Of a DNA stretch of 64,000 nt, positions 38,064 through 45,956 are shown piece by piece; the stretch's first letter is position 1, and each line of letters begins with the position of its first letter. Position numbers and translations under genes: made by a program. Where the stretch lies: the NCBI RefSeq assembly GCF_000763495.1, contig NZ_CP009576.1, forward strand, positions 1,374,001 through 1,438,000, read 5' to 3'. The DNA comes from Listeria ivanovii subsp. londoniensis (GTDB taxonomy: Bacteria > Bacillota > Bacilli > Lactobacillales > Listeriaceae). The notes beneath the pieces are model-generated. The model made no database searches and was not told the DNA's origin. It worked only from the letters and a program-made list of their open reading frames with translations.

Positions 38064-39026
38064 TTGAGGAAAAAAATTGGGTTAAAAAATGTAGTAGTAG
38101 CAATGTTAGTATTAATTGTAGGTTTTTGTATCAATGTTAGTTCTGAAACAAAGGTACACGCGGCAAGTATTCAATGTCCGATGCCTATAAATGAAGTTTT
38201 TCCGGATTATGGTTTAGCAAATGCGGTGAAACGACACTTAGGAAAGCAAAGTGTTACAGATCTTATTTCGCAAAGAGAATTAGATGGAGTGCAAAGGTTA
38301 AATGGGAATAATTGCAATATTAAATGTATTAAAGGGATACAATATCTTACTAATTTAAAGCAGTTATACCTATCTTATAATCAGATAAGCGATATTAGCA
38401 TGCTTACTTCTTTGACTCAAATAGAGTTGTTATCTTTAATGCAAAATAAGCTAAAGGACATTGATCCATTAGTTAACTTGACCAAATTAAGATATTTGTA
38501 TATGGGTAACAATCAATTAAGAGATTTATGGGCATTAGAAGGGTTGGAGAATTTAGAATATGTAGAGGCAGAGGAACAAATCTGCGTCAATAATCCTATT
38601 GTATACAAACCTAAATTGGTTATTCCAAATACGATTAAAGACATGATAGGAAAACCAATTACTCCAAATTTTATTAGCGATAATGGGGAATATGTAAATA
38701 CTGTTGTTGTATGGGAGTTGCTGATGTATAAAACAGAAGTAAGTTATAAGTTTAAGGAGATTTTAAACATCGGAAAAGATCATGTTCTATTTAGTGGTGT
38801 AGTAATTCAACCATTGGAATTAGAGACATCAGCTGATGAAAAAGGAACCTCTATTAACCAAGCTTTACCAGAGTCAAATCTAGCAGAAGCACTTAAAAAA
38901 GGCTTAAGAAAACAGGATAGTACAGAAGCAAGGCCACAGAATGAATTAGATAAAGCAAAAGAATTTCGTGATGCAAATAGAGGAAATGCCATGTTTATGC
39001 AACTTAAGAAGTCTTTATTTATGTGA
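38064..39026 (+). CDS. Small secreted internalin 8 (paralogue of internalin 1, chimeric signal peptide)
   Basis: 320 residues from a TTG at 38064 with AAGGGAGTG upstream. The signal peptide (VVVAMLVLIVGFCINVSS) is nearly that of internalins 6 and 11, while the rest follows internalin 1: the N-cap ending NAVKRHLGKQSVTD, about four LRRs (LYLSYNQISDISMLTSLTQI and on), the Ig-like cap (KDMIGKPITPNFISDNG) and the truncated second N-cap with the tail QLKKSLFM. It looks like a recombinant of two island internalins. No anchor. Confidence 0.87.
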   Translation: MRKKIGLKNVVVAMLVLIVGFCINVSSETKVHAASIQCPMPINEVFPDYGLANAVKRHLGKQSVTDLISQRELDGVQRLNGNNCNIKCIKGIQYLTNLKQLYLSYNQISDISMLTSLTQIELLSLMQNKLKDIDPLVNLTKLRYLYMGNNQLRDLWALEGLENLEYVEAEEQICVNNPIVYKPKLVIPNTIKDMIGKPITPNFISDNGEYVNTVVVWELLMYKTEVSYKFKEILNIGKDHVLFSGVVIQPLELETSADEKGTSINQALPESNLAEALKKGLRKQDSTEARPQNELDKAKEFRDANRGNAMFMQLKKSLFM

Positions 39027-39124
39027 TACCATATCCTTTGGAAACATTATTTCCGTTAAATGGTTAACGCGAGCGGATTAATGAAATGAGACAATAAAGG
39101 TGAGTCTAGGGTAAACTCAAAGTA

Positions 39125-39165
39125 GTTAATGATTAATTTAATTAAACTAGAAGATTTTAGTAGGT
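39125..39165 (+). pseudogene. Remnant of the lost second LRR unit of internalin 8
   Basis: AATGATTAATTTAATTAAAC and the bases after it match the last codons of intact second units (NLTKLxDFNW in internalins 2 and 5). They lie past the stop and are no longer translated. The rest of 39027-39235 is not recognised. Confidence 0.5.
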
Positions 39166-39238
39166 ATGCCAATTACTACGTTACAATGAACGAAATTGTA
39201 CATAGTAGTTAGAAAAGGTATATTCGTATATATTTTTG

Positions 39239-39268
39239 CTCTTGCTTTATAGTGAGAGCTTTTTTGCA
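39239..39268 (+). terminator. Terminator of internalin 8 (island hairpin family)
   Basis: GCTCTTGCT-TTAT-AGTGAGAGC followed by six T; same family as after internalins 2 and 5. Confidence 0.8.
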
Positions 39269-39383
39269 ATAAAAATACAAGGTATGTTTGGTGTGAACTG
39301 CTATGCATATTGCAAGATTAAAGGTCGAAAGCAAGTTAGCATTAATATTTAGTCAATTGTCTCATTGAAGGTGAATGAGGTTA

Positions 39384-39397
39384 TTAACTTTTGTGAT
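39384..39397 (+). promoter_or_regulatory. PrfA box, internalin 9
   Basis: TTAACTTTTGTGAT has three mismatches, including one in the conserved TGTTA half. TCTAAAATA follows at the -10 position. Confidence 0.72.
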
Positions 39398-39531
39398 ATA
39401 AATTGTTTCTTTTTTAATCTAAAATACAGAGTTGGAACATGTTGAAGCTATTTTTAGATGGTTATATGAAAGGCCTATCCGTCCGAAAAGTCTTTGAGTG
39501 TTGCTAATTTATGCAAAAGGAGTGCAATGTA

Positions 39532-41388
39532 TTGAGAAAAAGTAATTGGTTGAAAGAAGTTATAGCTATGCTAGTTTTCATTGTAGGTTTATGTATTATG
39601 ATGGGTTTTGGAACAAAGGTACAGGCTGCAAGTATTTCAAAGCCATTGCCCATTAATCAAATTTTTCCAGATTCTGGTCTAGCAGAAAAGGTGAAAAAAA
39701 GTTTAGGGAAAAAGAGCGTAACCGACTTAGTTTCACAATGGGAGCTAAATCGCGTACTAGTATTTAATGGTAATGGCTGCAACATCGAATCTATTGAAGG
39801 ACTACAATATTTTACTAATTTAAAAGAACTGTATTTGTCTCGCAATCTGATAAATGATCTTAGTCCATTAAAGGATTTAGCTAAATTGAGCCTATTGTGT
39901 ATAAACAAAAATAAACTAGAGAATTTAAGTGATATTCCTACTGCTCAATTAGTTCGCTTATTGGCCGATGATAACGAGCTCAGAGATGCCAATTCACTTA
40001 CACATTTGAAGTATCTAGAGACTTTATCTATTAGTAAAAATAAATTAAAAAATATTGAAGGGCTCTCCCATTTATCCAAACTAAAATTATTGGACTTGAG
40101 TAGAAATGAATTAAGAAATTTATCTCCATTAAAAAGACTAAAGAAGATAAGCTGGCTAGATTTGACTTGTCAAAAATGTGTGAATGAACCAGTGGAATAT
40201 AACTCTAAATTGGTTATTCCAAACACTATCAAAGCTCCAAATAAAAAAATAATTTCCCCAAGTTTTATTAGTAATAATGGAATGTATATAAATGGACAGG
40301 TTACATGGGACTTACCAACTTATACAAGTGAAGTAAGCTATAATTTTAGCCGAGTTGTAAGAGTAGGACAAACGAAAGCTCTGTTTGATGGTACAGTGAT
40401 ACAACCATTACTTCCTAATAATGAAGATGAAAAAGATTTTTCGGAGTCCAATCAAACAAAAGGACAAGATGAAAGTCTAAGAAAAAAGAATAATACGGAT
40501 GTTGAGCCAAAGGGGGAATTAGATGAATCTCGCACTGTAAGAATCTCCAAACCGAGACCTATCAATGACATTTTTCCGGATCCTGGCCTAGCAAATGAAG
40601 TGAAGAGAGTTTTAGGCAAAAAGAGTGTGTCAGATATTGTTACGCAAAAAGAACTAAATAAAATAAAGAAATATTTGAATTGCGATGGAAGCAACATCAA
40701 ATCTCTTGAAGGGGTTCAATTTTTAACAAACTTGGAGGAGTTACATGCATGCGAGAACCAAATAAGCGATTTAAGTCCGTTAAAGGATTTAACTAATTTA
40801 TCCTCACTTTATTTGAAAAACAATAAGCTAAAAAGTTTAAGTGGAGTACCGACTGCACAATTAGTTCACTTAGTAGTAGACAATAATGAACTATCCGAAG
40901 TAAATCCACTGAATCATTCGCAGTACCTAGAAAACTTATCTATGAGTAAGAATAAGCTGAAAAACATCAACGGACTTGCCAATTTAACTAATCTTAGAAC
41001 ATTAAACTTGAGTAAAAATGAGTTAAGCGATTTAAGTCCATTAAGAAAGTTGAAGAAGTTAAATTCATTAAATGCGTCTGGGCAAATATGCGTGAATCAA
41101 CCAGTCGAATACCAACCAAAAGTCGTTATTCCAAATACGGTCAAAGGTCCGAATTGCGCGCTAGTCTTCCCGAGAGATATTAGTGATAACGGGGAATATG
41201 CAAACGGTCATATTACATGGAATTTACCTTTTTATAAAAAAGAAGTAGTCTATACATTTAAAAAAAATGAGCGAGTTTGGGAAATCGAGACTAAATTTGA
41301 TGGGACAGTGATACAACCGTTGTATTTAAAGTTACCTATTAATAAAATCAACCTCAATAGCCAAGAAATTTCAGAATTTAACTGTTAG
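39532..41388 (+). CDS. Double secreted internalin 9 (two complete LRR plus cap units fused)
   Basis: 618 residues from a TTG at 39532 with AAGGAGTG upstream; the ATG at 39511 overlaps that site. After the signal peptide (ending VQA) come two full internalins in tandem. Unit one, about residues 35-300, has N-cap PINQIFPDSGLAEKVKKSLG, about six LRRs and the Ig-like cap to TVIQPL. A polar linker follows (NNEDEKDFSESNQTKGQDES) with a degraded N-cap, then unit two, about 345-605, with PINDIFPDPGLANEVKRVLG, about six LRRs and a cap to TVIQPL. The end (PINKINLNSQEISEFNC) is a broken third N-cap. It is the only island protein with two caps, so it probably arose by in-frame fusion of neighbours. It has the position of the published i-inlG, but I did not verify that. 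Confidence 0.88.
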   Translation: MRKSNWLKEVIAMLVFIVGLCIMMGFGTKVQAASISKPLPINQIFPDSGLAEKVKKSLGKKSVTDLVSQWELNRVLVFNGNGCNIESIEGLQYFTNLKELYLSRNLINDLSPLKDLAKLSLLCINKNKLENLSDIPTAQLVRLLADDNELRDANSLTHLKYLETLSISKNKLKNIEGLSHLSKLKLLDLSRNELRNLSPLKRLKKISWLDLTCQKCVNEPVEYNSKLVIPNTIKAPNKKIISPSFISNNGMYINGQVTWDLPTYTSEVSYNFSRVVRVGQTKALFDGTVIQPLLPNNEDEKDFSESNQTKGQDESLRKKNNTDVEPKGELDESRTVRISKPRPINDIFPDPGLANEVKRVLGKKSVSDIVTQKELNKIKKYLNCDGSNIKSLEGVQFLTNLEELHACENQISDLSPLKDLTNLSSLYLKNNKLKSLSGVPTAQLVHLVVDNNELSEVNPLNHSQYLENLSMSKNKLKNINGLANLTNLRTLNLSKNELSDLSPLRKLKKLNSLNASGQICVNQPVEYQPKVVIPNTVKGPNCALVFPRDISDNGEYANGHITWNLPFYKKEVVYTFKKNERVWEIETKFDGTVIQPLYLKLPINKINLNSQEISEFNC

Positions 41389-41535
41389 AGACATTATTCT
41401 TTAGATAATAGAGATTAACAAATGAACGCATTAGCGGGTTTAAAGACTCTCTTTTTCTGGAAATAATGGGATAAAAGTTTTACTAGGAATTTAAGAATTC
41501 ATTTAAGTATTTTAGAAGATTTAATGGATGTAAAA
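41389..41535 (+). pseudogene. Remnant of a third half-unit after internalin 9
   Basis: YSLDNRD and MNALAGLKTLF can be read here and align with LYLDNNDLTDRSVNALIKI of intact second units; further on, GGGATAAAAGTTTTACTAGG and AGAAGATTTAATGG correspond to their last LRR. An internal deletion and stops separate the pieces. Confidence 0.5.
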
Positions 41536-41561
41536 ATAGTATCTATAGATTTGTTGAGGGT

Positions 41562-41691
41562 GGACAAAAGGGTCTCTAAAATGAAAAACAAGCAGAAATC
41601 ATGTCTATTCCATTTTTCGAAATGGCACTATACAATGATTTCTGCTTTTCTGTGTTCCAACTTTTATTGTTAAGATTTAGTTATGTCCCAA
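41562..41691 (+). repeat. Dispersed hairpin-terminator element, copy 2
   Basis: The same element as at 33632-33755: GGTCTCTAAAA, then AAGCAGAAATCATG, an inner CCATTTTTCGAAATGG hairpin, CAATGATTTCTGCTTTT and a shared tail up to TTTAGTTATG. It can end transcription of internalin 9. Between it and the smcL stop (41692-41910) nothing else is recognised apart from a weak hairpin near 41880-41910. Confidence 0.8.
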
Positions 41692-41910
41692 ACTTTTTTT
41701 ATTTATAAGTGTATTCTATTAAGCTAGATGAGATTCTTTCTTGGAAGATTATCAACCTAATTCTTTATAATCAGACTATTTAGAATGGATTTCAAGAAAA
41801 AAATACGTGTGAAGCAAAAAGTCCCAGTTGACACTTTTGGTCCACACGCTGAATCTAACTAGTTAGAATAATAAATGACGGTACTTCAATTTTAAAATTG
41901 TAGCTGTTTT

Positions 41911-42918
41911 TTAGTTATTATCAGTAAAACCAACTACAGGATAATGATCCGAAAAATCTTGATACGTATAAGTTTTAAACCAAGATCTCACAGACCATTG
42001 TGGTGACTTGGTATGCAAGACTTTGTTATGCCATGAATCTGGACGTGCGTGATTGTTTTCAACAAAAATATAATCAAGGTATTCTGGTGCTGCCTTTGGA
42101 TAACTTTCTTTCAACATCGAATTAGTTGTTGGATCCCAAGTAGCCATTTGTCCGTTAAAGTTTGCTGGAGAGCTAACTTTTAAAAGTTTTAACATATCAT
42201 GATACTCATCTGTACCGTAGTTAACATTCAAATCGCCTCCAATAAAGATAACTTCTTCTTTAGATATATTTTTATGGGCAATAAATGTTTGAATTTCTTG
42301 CATTTGTTCTGCACGAATCTCCCGGCTAGTATCTTTAGAAATACTCGAGTCATCCGCTTGGGTATGAGTTCCAATTATATGATAAGGTTTTCCGTTTTTC
42401 ATAATTTTAACATAGGCGAATCCTTTATTACTGAGCCGATCTGCGCCACCGCCGCGCTGAAAAATATGTTGGCTTTTTTCGACAATAGGCCACTTGCTAA
42501 CGACAGCCACTCCACCATCTTCCAAAGCAAAATTGGAATAATTTCCTTCCGTTTTATCCCAACCTTGTTTACTTCTCCCAATTACGGGCGTTTGATGAGG
42601 GTACATTTCTCTAAGATTATTTAATAGTCGATGTGAAGCACTTGTATCAAAAGCTTCGTTTAAAATAACGACATCATTACCTTTCATATAGTCCGCTTGT
42701 GCAATTAAATCAGCTCGGTGCATTTGTCCCCAATTAGGATATATATTCCTAGAAAATAAATAAACGTTGTGTGAAGTAATCTTAAAATTACCTGGATACT
42801 CATCACTAGCTTGTGTTTTCAGCTCACCATAGTGGCCAAATAAAAATGTGAAAAAGAGTAAAAAAATGAAAGCACCGCATATTTTGGGTATTGTTTTTAT
42901 AATTTTAAATTTTTCCAT
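41911..42918 (-). CDS. smcL: Sphingomyelinase C
   Basis: 335 residues, with a signal peptide (hydrophobic core about residues 12-28) for secretion. It cleaves sphingomyelin to ceramide and phosphocholine and in L. ivanovii gives the bizonal haemolysis and helps escape from the phagosome. The DNase I-like fold residues are visible: Asn51 (SHNVYL), Glu88 (LNEAFD), His185 (GTHTQADD), Asp229 and Asn231 (GGDLNVN), and Asp324/His325 (FSDHYPVV). An aromatic beta-hairpin (WSVRSWF, 308-314) fits the membrane-inserting loop of bacterial sphingomyelinases. It is transcribed against the internalins from its own promoter, and published work reports PrfA-independent expression. Confidence 0.97.
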   Translation of the reverse strand: MEKFKIIKTIPKICGAFIFLLFFTFLFGHYGELKTQASDEYPGNFKITSHNVYLFSRNIYPNWGQMHRADLIAQADYMKGNDVVILNEAFDTSASHRLLNNLREMYPHQTPVIGRSKQGWDKTEGNYSNFALEDGGVAVVSKWPIVEKSQHIFQRGGGADRLSNKGFAYVKIMKNGKPYHIIGTHTQADDSSISKDTSREIRAEQMQEIQTFIAHKNISKEEVIFIGGDLNVNYGTDEYHDMLKLLKVSSPANFNGQMATWDPTTNSMLKESYPKAAPEYLDYIFVENNHARPDSWHNKVLHTKSPQWSVRSWFKTYTYQDFSDHYPVVGFTDNN

Positions 42919-42968
42919 ATTTCCTCCATCATTTTTAATGAAATAAAGTCATTTATTATTCATTTTAT

Positions 42969-42997
42969 AGTATAGTGTGTTTTTTTTTAGAGTTCAA
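42969..42997 (-). promoter_or_regulatory. Sigma-A promoter of smcL
   Basis: On the minus strand TTGAAC (42997-42992) and TATACT (42974-42969) are exactly 17 bases apart, and the start codon lies about 50 bases further on. This vegetative-type promoter agrees with the reported PrfA independence of smcL. Confidence 0.75.
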
Positions 42998-43144
42998 TAA
43001 CATTTTTGAAAAGATTATTATTCACTTTCGCAATAGGCGAGAGTCAAAATGGAGCTTGAATCATTAAATTAAATTTGAATTTTTATCGGATAGATGAGGA
43101 TGATATAACACTTTTAGTGCTGTCTATCCTCGATAATAGGGGGA

Positions 43145-43158
43145 TTAACTTTTGTTAT
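43145..43158 (+). promoter_or_regulatory. PrfA box, internalin 10
   Basis: TTAACTTTTGTTAT, two mismatches, with ATTAAAATA at the -10 position. Confidence 0.85.
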
Positions 43159-43297
43159 ATACATAAATCATTGCTTTTATTAAAATATATATTTGAAATG
43201 GAGGAAAGATTTGAGGATATTTAGCTAGATGACAAAACACATTCCGTTCGAAAGTTCTTTTTGCTGTTTCTAATTTATGAAAGAGGAGTGTAAAACA

Positions 43298-44242
43298 TTG
43301 AGGAAAAATGATTTGTTGAAAAATGTTTTAATAGCAATATTAGTAACAGTTATTGTTGTATGCATCAATATAGGTTTGGAAAAAAAGGCCCAAGCTGCTA
43401 AAATTACACAGCCGCTGCCAATTATTCAAATCTTTCCAGACCGTGCTTTAGCGGAAAGAGTGAAAGAAATTCTTAAAAAGAGCGATATAACAGATGTTGT
43501 TTCGCAAGGGGAACTAGATGAGGTGAAAATATGTAATGCTAATGGTCGCACGATTACATCTATCAAAGGCATACAATACCTTACTAATTTAAAAGAGCTA
43601 TATCTGTCGCGTAACCACATACGAGATCTCACTCCTTTAAAAGATTTAACTGATTTGGCGATACTCAGTTTGGATAATAATAAACTGGAAAATTTGAATG
43701 GCATCCCAAGTAATAAATTAGTCCGCTTATCACTCGAAGATAATGAACTCACACAAGTTGATGCACTTGCAGGTTTGACGAAACTTGAAACATTGTTTAT
43801 TAGTAAAAATCAGTTAAGAAATATTGATGGACTTGCCAATTTAACCAACCTAAAAATATTGGATTTAAATAGAAATGAACTATCAGACTTAACCCCATTA
43901 GCAAAATTGGAGAAGTTAATCTCGATTCATTTGGCCAACCAAAAATGTGTAAATGAACCATTAAAATACAAATCAAAATTAGTTATTTCAAATACTGTCA
44001 AAGGTCCGGATAGCGTCTTAATTACACCAAACTATATTAGCGATAATGGAAGCTATACAGGTGGTCAATTTAAGTGGAACTTACCTATTTATATGGAAAA
44101 AGTATACTACACGTTTGCTAAAACAGTGAAAATTGGGGAGCAGGATGTCTTATTTAATGGTATAGTTATCCAACCGTTATACCCAAAGAAGCGAGAGAAT
44201 ATGAAAAGAGCTTCATTTTACCTATGTGGCTTAACAAAATAA
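43298..44242 (+). CDS. i-inlF: Small secreted internalin 10, probable i-InlF
   Basis: 314 residues from a TTG at 43298 with GAGGAGTG upstream. Signal peptide (LIAILVTVIVVCINIGLE) ending near AQA, N-cap PIIQIFPDRALAERVKEILK, about six LRRs (LYLSRNHIRDLTPLKDLTDL and on) and the Ig-like cap ending VIQPLYP. A short tail (KKRENMKRASFYLCGLTK) replaces a second unit. No anchor. The divergent position directly next to smcL is that of the published i-inlF, the first gene of the i-inlFE locus; the name rests on that position and size. Confidence 0.85.
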   Translation: MRKNDLLKNVLIAILVTVIVVCINIGLEKKAQAAKITQPLPIIQIFPDRALAERVKEILKKSDITDVVSQGELDEVKICNANGRTITSIKGIQYLTNLKELYLSRNHIRDLTPLKDLTDLAILSLDNNKLENLNGIPSNKLVRLSLEDNELTQVDALAGLTKLETLFISKNQLRNIDGLANLTNLKILDLNRNELSDLTPLAKLEKLISIHLANQKCVNEPLKYKSKLVISNTVKGPDSVLITPNYISDNGSYTGGQFKWNLPIYMEKVYYTFAKTVKIGEQDVLFNGIVIQPLYPKKRENMKRASFYLCGLTK

Positions 44243-44316
44243 ATGGTGATATGTAACTTGCAATAGTTTGACACCAATGAATATTAATTTCTTTTAGCTC
44301 ATCTTATTAACTTAAG

Positions 44317-44376
44317 AAAATCTTCAAAACGTGACTCCCGTGGAATTAGGGGTAGTAAACGTTTTGGAGATTTTTT
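44317..44376 (+). terminator. Terminator of internalin 10
   Basis: AAATCTTCAAAACGT pairs with ACGTTTTGGAGATTT (one wobble) around a 26-base loop, followed by T residues. No other feature is recognised between 44377 and the PrfA box. Confidence 0.8.
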
Positions 44377-44481
44377 ATGTCCATTTATTCCCGGTTTTAA
44401 TTGCATTTTGTAGCCAATTTATCCTTTATTATTGTGAAAAGCTATATATTTTATATTGTTTATGTAAAAAAACAGAAAAAA

Positions 44482-44495
44482 TTAACACTTGTTAA
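44482..44495 (+). promoter_or_regulatory. Perfect PrfA box, internalin 11
   Basis: TTAACACTTGTTAA matches the consensus palindrome at every position. TATGATAT lies about 22 bases downstream as the -10. It is the strongest box of the island. Confidence 0.93.
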
Positions 44496-44615
44496 GGGGG
44501 ATATTGTGTATTTCAAGTATGATATGTATATAGAGATGAGGAAAATCGATAGAAAGAATTTGTTGAAATGAAGAGAAATTTTCCTTTTCTAATTTTTTTT
44601 AAGGAGTGAAGATCA

Positions 44616-45311
44616 GTGAGAAAAAGCAATTGGTTAAAAAGTGTAGTAGTAGCAATGTTAGTATTAATTGTAGGTTTTTGTATTAATATTGGTTCTGGAA
44701 CAAAGGTACATGCAGCAAGTATTTCACATCCGATGCCTATTAATCAAATTTTTCCAGATCCTGATCTAGCGAAAGTAGTAAAACGAACTTTAGGAAAACA
44801 AAGTGTTACAGATGTTGTTTCTCAAAAGGAATTAGATAGTGTGCAAGGATTAAATGGTAATGAAAGCAACATTAAATCTCTTGAAGGCTTACAACTTTTG
44901 AATAAATTAGAAGTGCTATTTTTAGCGTCTAATCAAATAAAGGATATTACTCCGTTAAAAGATTTAACTAATCTAAAAGTATTAGATTTGAAAGGGAATC
45001 AAATAAGTGATTTAACACCGCTATATGGTTTGAAAAATCTAACCTCTCTAGATGTGGTTTATCAAAAAATAGTGGAAACCCCTGTGACTTACGAGCCAGA
45101 TTTAGTTATCCCAATTACGGTCAAAAAACCAGATGGAAGCTTAGTTACTCCAAAATGTATTACGGATAACGGGGCCTATATATATGGTGATATTATTTGG
45201 AACTTGTCAGCTTATAAAAAAGAAGTAAGCTATAAATTTGGGGAACGCATCCAAGTGGGGAAAGTAAGTACCACATTTACTGGCATGGTGAAACAGCCAT
45301 TGATACGTTGA
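44616..45311 (+). CDS. i-inlE: Small secreted internalin 11, probable i-InlE
   Basis: 231 residues from a GTG with AAGGAGTG upstream. Signal peptide (VVVAMLVLIVGFCINIGS) ending near VHA, N-cap PINQIFPDPDLAKVVKRTLG, about three LRRs (LFLASNQIKDITPLKDLTNL and on) and the Ig-like cap ending MVKQPLIR. It is closest to internalin 6. The position second to the right of smcL fits the published i-inlE. Being preceded by the only perfect PrfA box, it should be the most strongly PrfA-activated gene here. Confidence 0.85.
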   Translation: MRKSNWLKSVVVAMLVLIVGFCINIGSGTKVHAASISHPMPINQIFPDPDLAKVVKRTLGKQSVTDVVSQKELDSVQGLNGNESNIKSLEGLQLLNKLEVLFLASNQIKDITPLKDLTNLKVLDLKGNQISDLTPLYGLKNLTSLDVVYQKIVETPVTYEPDLVIPITVKKPDGSLVTPKCITDNGAYIYGDIIWNLSAYKKEVSYKFGERIQVGKVSTTFTGMVKQPLIR

Positions 45312-45414
45312 CACCAAGGATTTTAGGATACAACATTGCGTGATTTCAAAAAAAGCTAAACCCTCGTATTTACACTAACATAGGAAAATGAGAATTGAAT
45401 AAAAATACTTTTGA

Positions 45415-45812
45415 TTAGGCTGCTTGTTCCCTGAAATTAACGGGAGACTGGTGGCCTAATTTTTGTTGCATTCTTTTTTTATCATATTTAATGTAATCTT
45501 TTACAATTCCAACGCCTTGTACTTTTTTAAGATTTCCAGTCCCTCTTCTTTTTGGCGAAGAGCTATTTTTAATTGCTCTATTTCGGGTAATTCAACGAGA
45601 CCTTTTTGATATTTATATTGTTTTCCTACCCCTTGATGAAACTGATGGGTTACTCCATTTCGATACCAGCGCACCAAATTTTCCCTTGTGTCGGATTCTT
45701 GCTGTGTCCATAATTTCTTTGGTTGCTTTGCTAGCTAGCGTCATTTTGATTGCTTCTACTTTTATTTCTACTGGATACACAACACTTGTACTCACAAAAA
45801 ACACCGCCGTTA
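45415..45812 (-). mobile_element. Remnant of an IS3-family insertion sequence
   Basis: On the minus strand, pieces of OrfA are readable: YPVEIKVEAIKMTLASKATK, then after a frameshift RWYRNGVTHQF and LPEIEQLKIALRQKEEGLE (the OrfA coiled coil). These run almost directly into the C-terminal end of the OrfB integrase (YIKYDKKRMQQKLGHQSPV, then NFREQAA and stop). Most of OrfB, including the DDE core, is deleted. No terminal inverted repeats were identified. It is a decayed copy with no transposase activity. Confidence 0.75.
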
Positions 45813-45956
45813 ATTTCATTTTACATGAATTCAACGAAAGTGTTTTTCTTTTTTTCTCATTTTTTAGTGGCAGTGCCTATTTTACGGTTTTTTTATATGT
45901 TGATTTAATAAAAAAATTTTCTTATAGTGCATGTAAAAAAGCTACACAAGTAAATA

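Noticed and set aside
42199..42624. 141-codon open frame on the plus strand inside smcL
   Set aside because: It is antisense to the conserved catalytic region of smcL, has no ribosome site and reads as low-complexity hydrophobic sequence.
42997..43010. PrfA box for smcL
   Set aside because: Three mismatches, poor placement relative to the sigma-A hexamers, and smcL is reported to be PrfA-independent. Kept only as a note.
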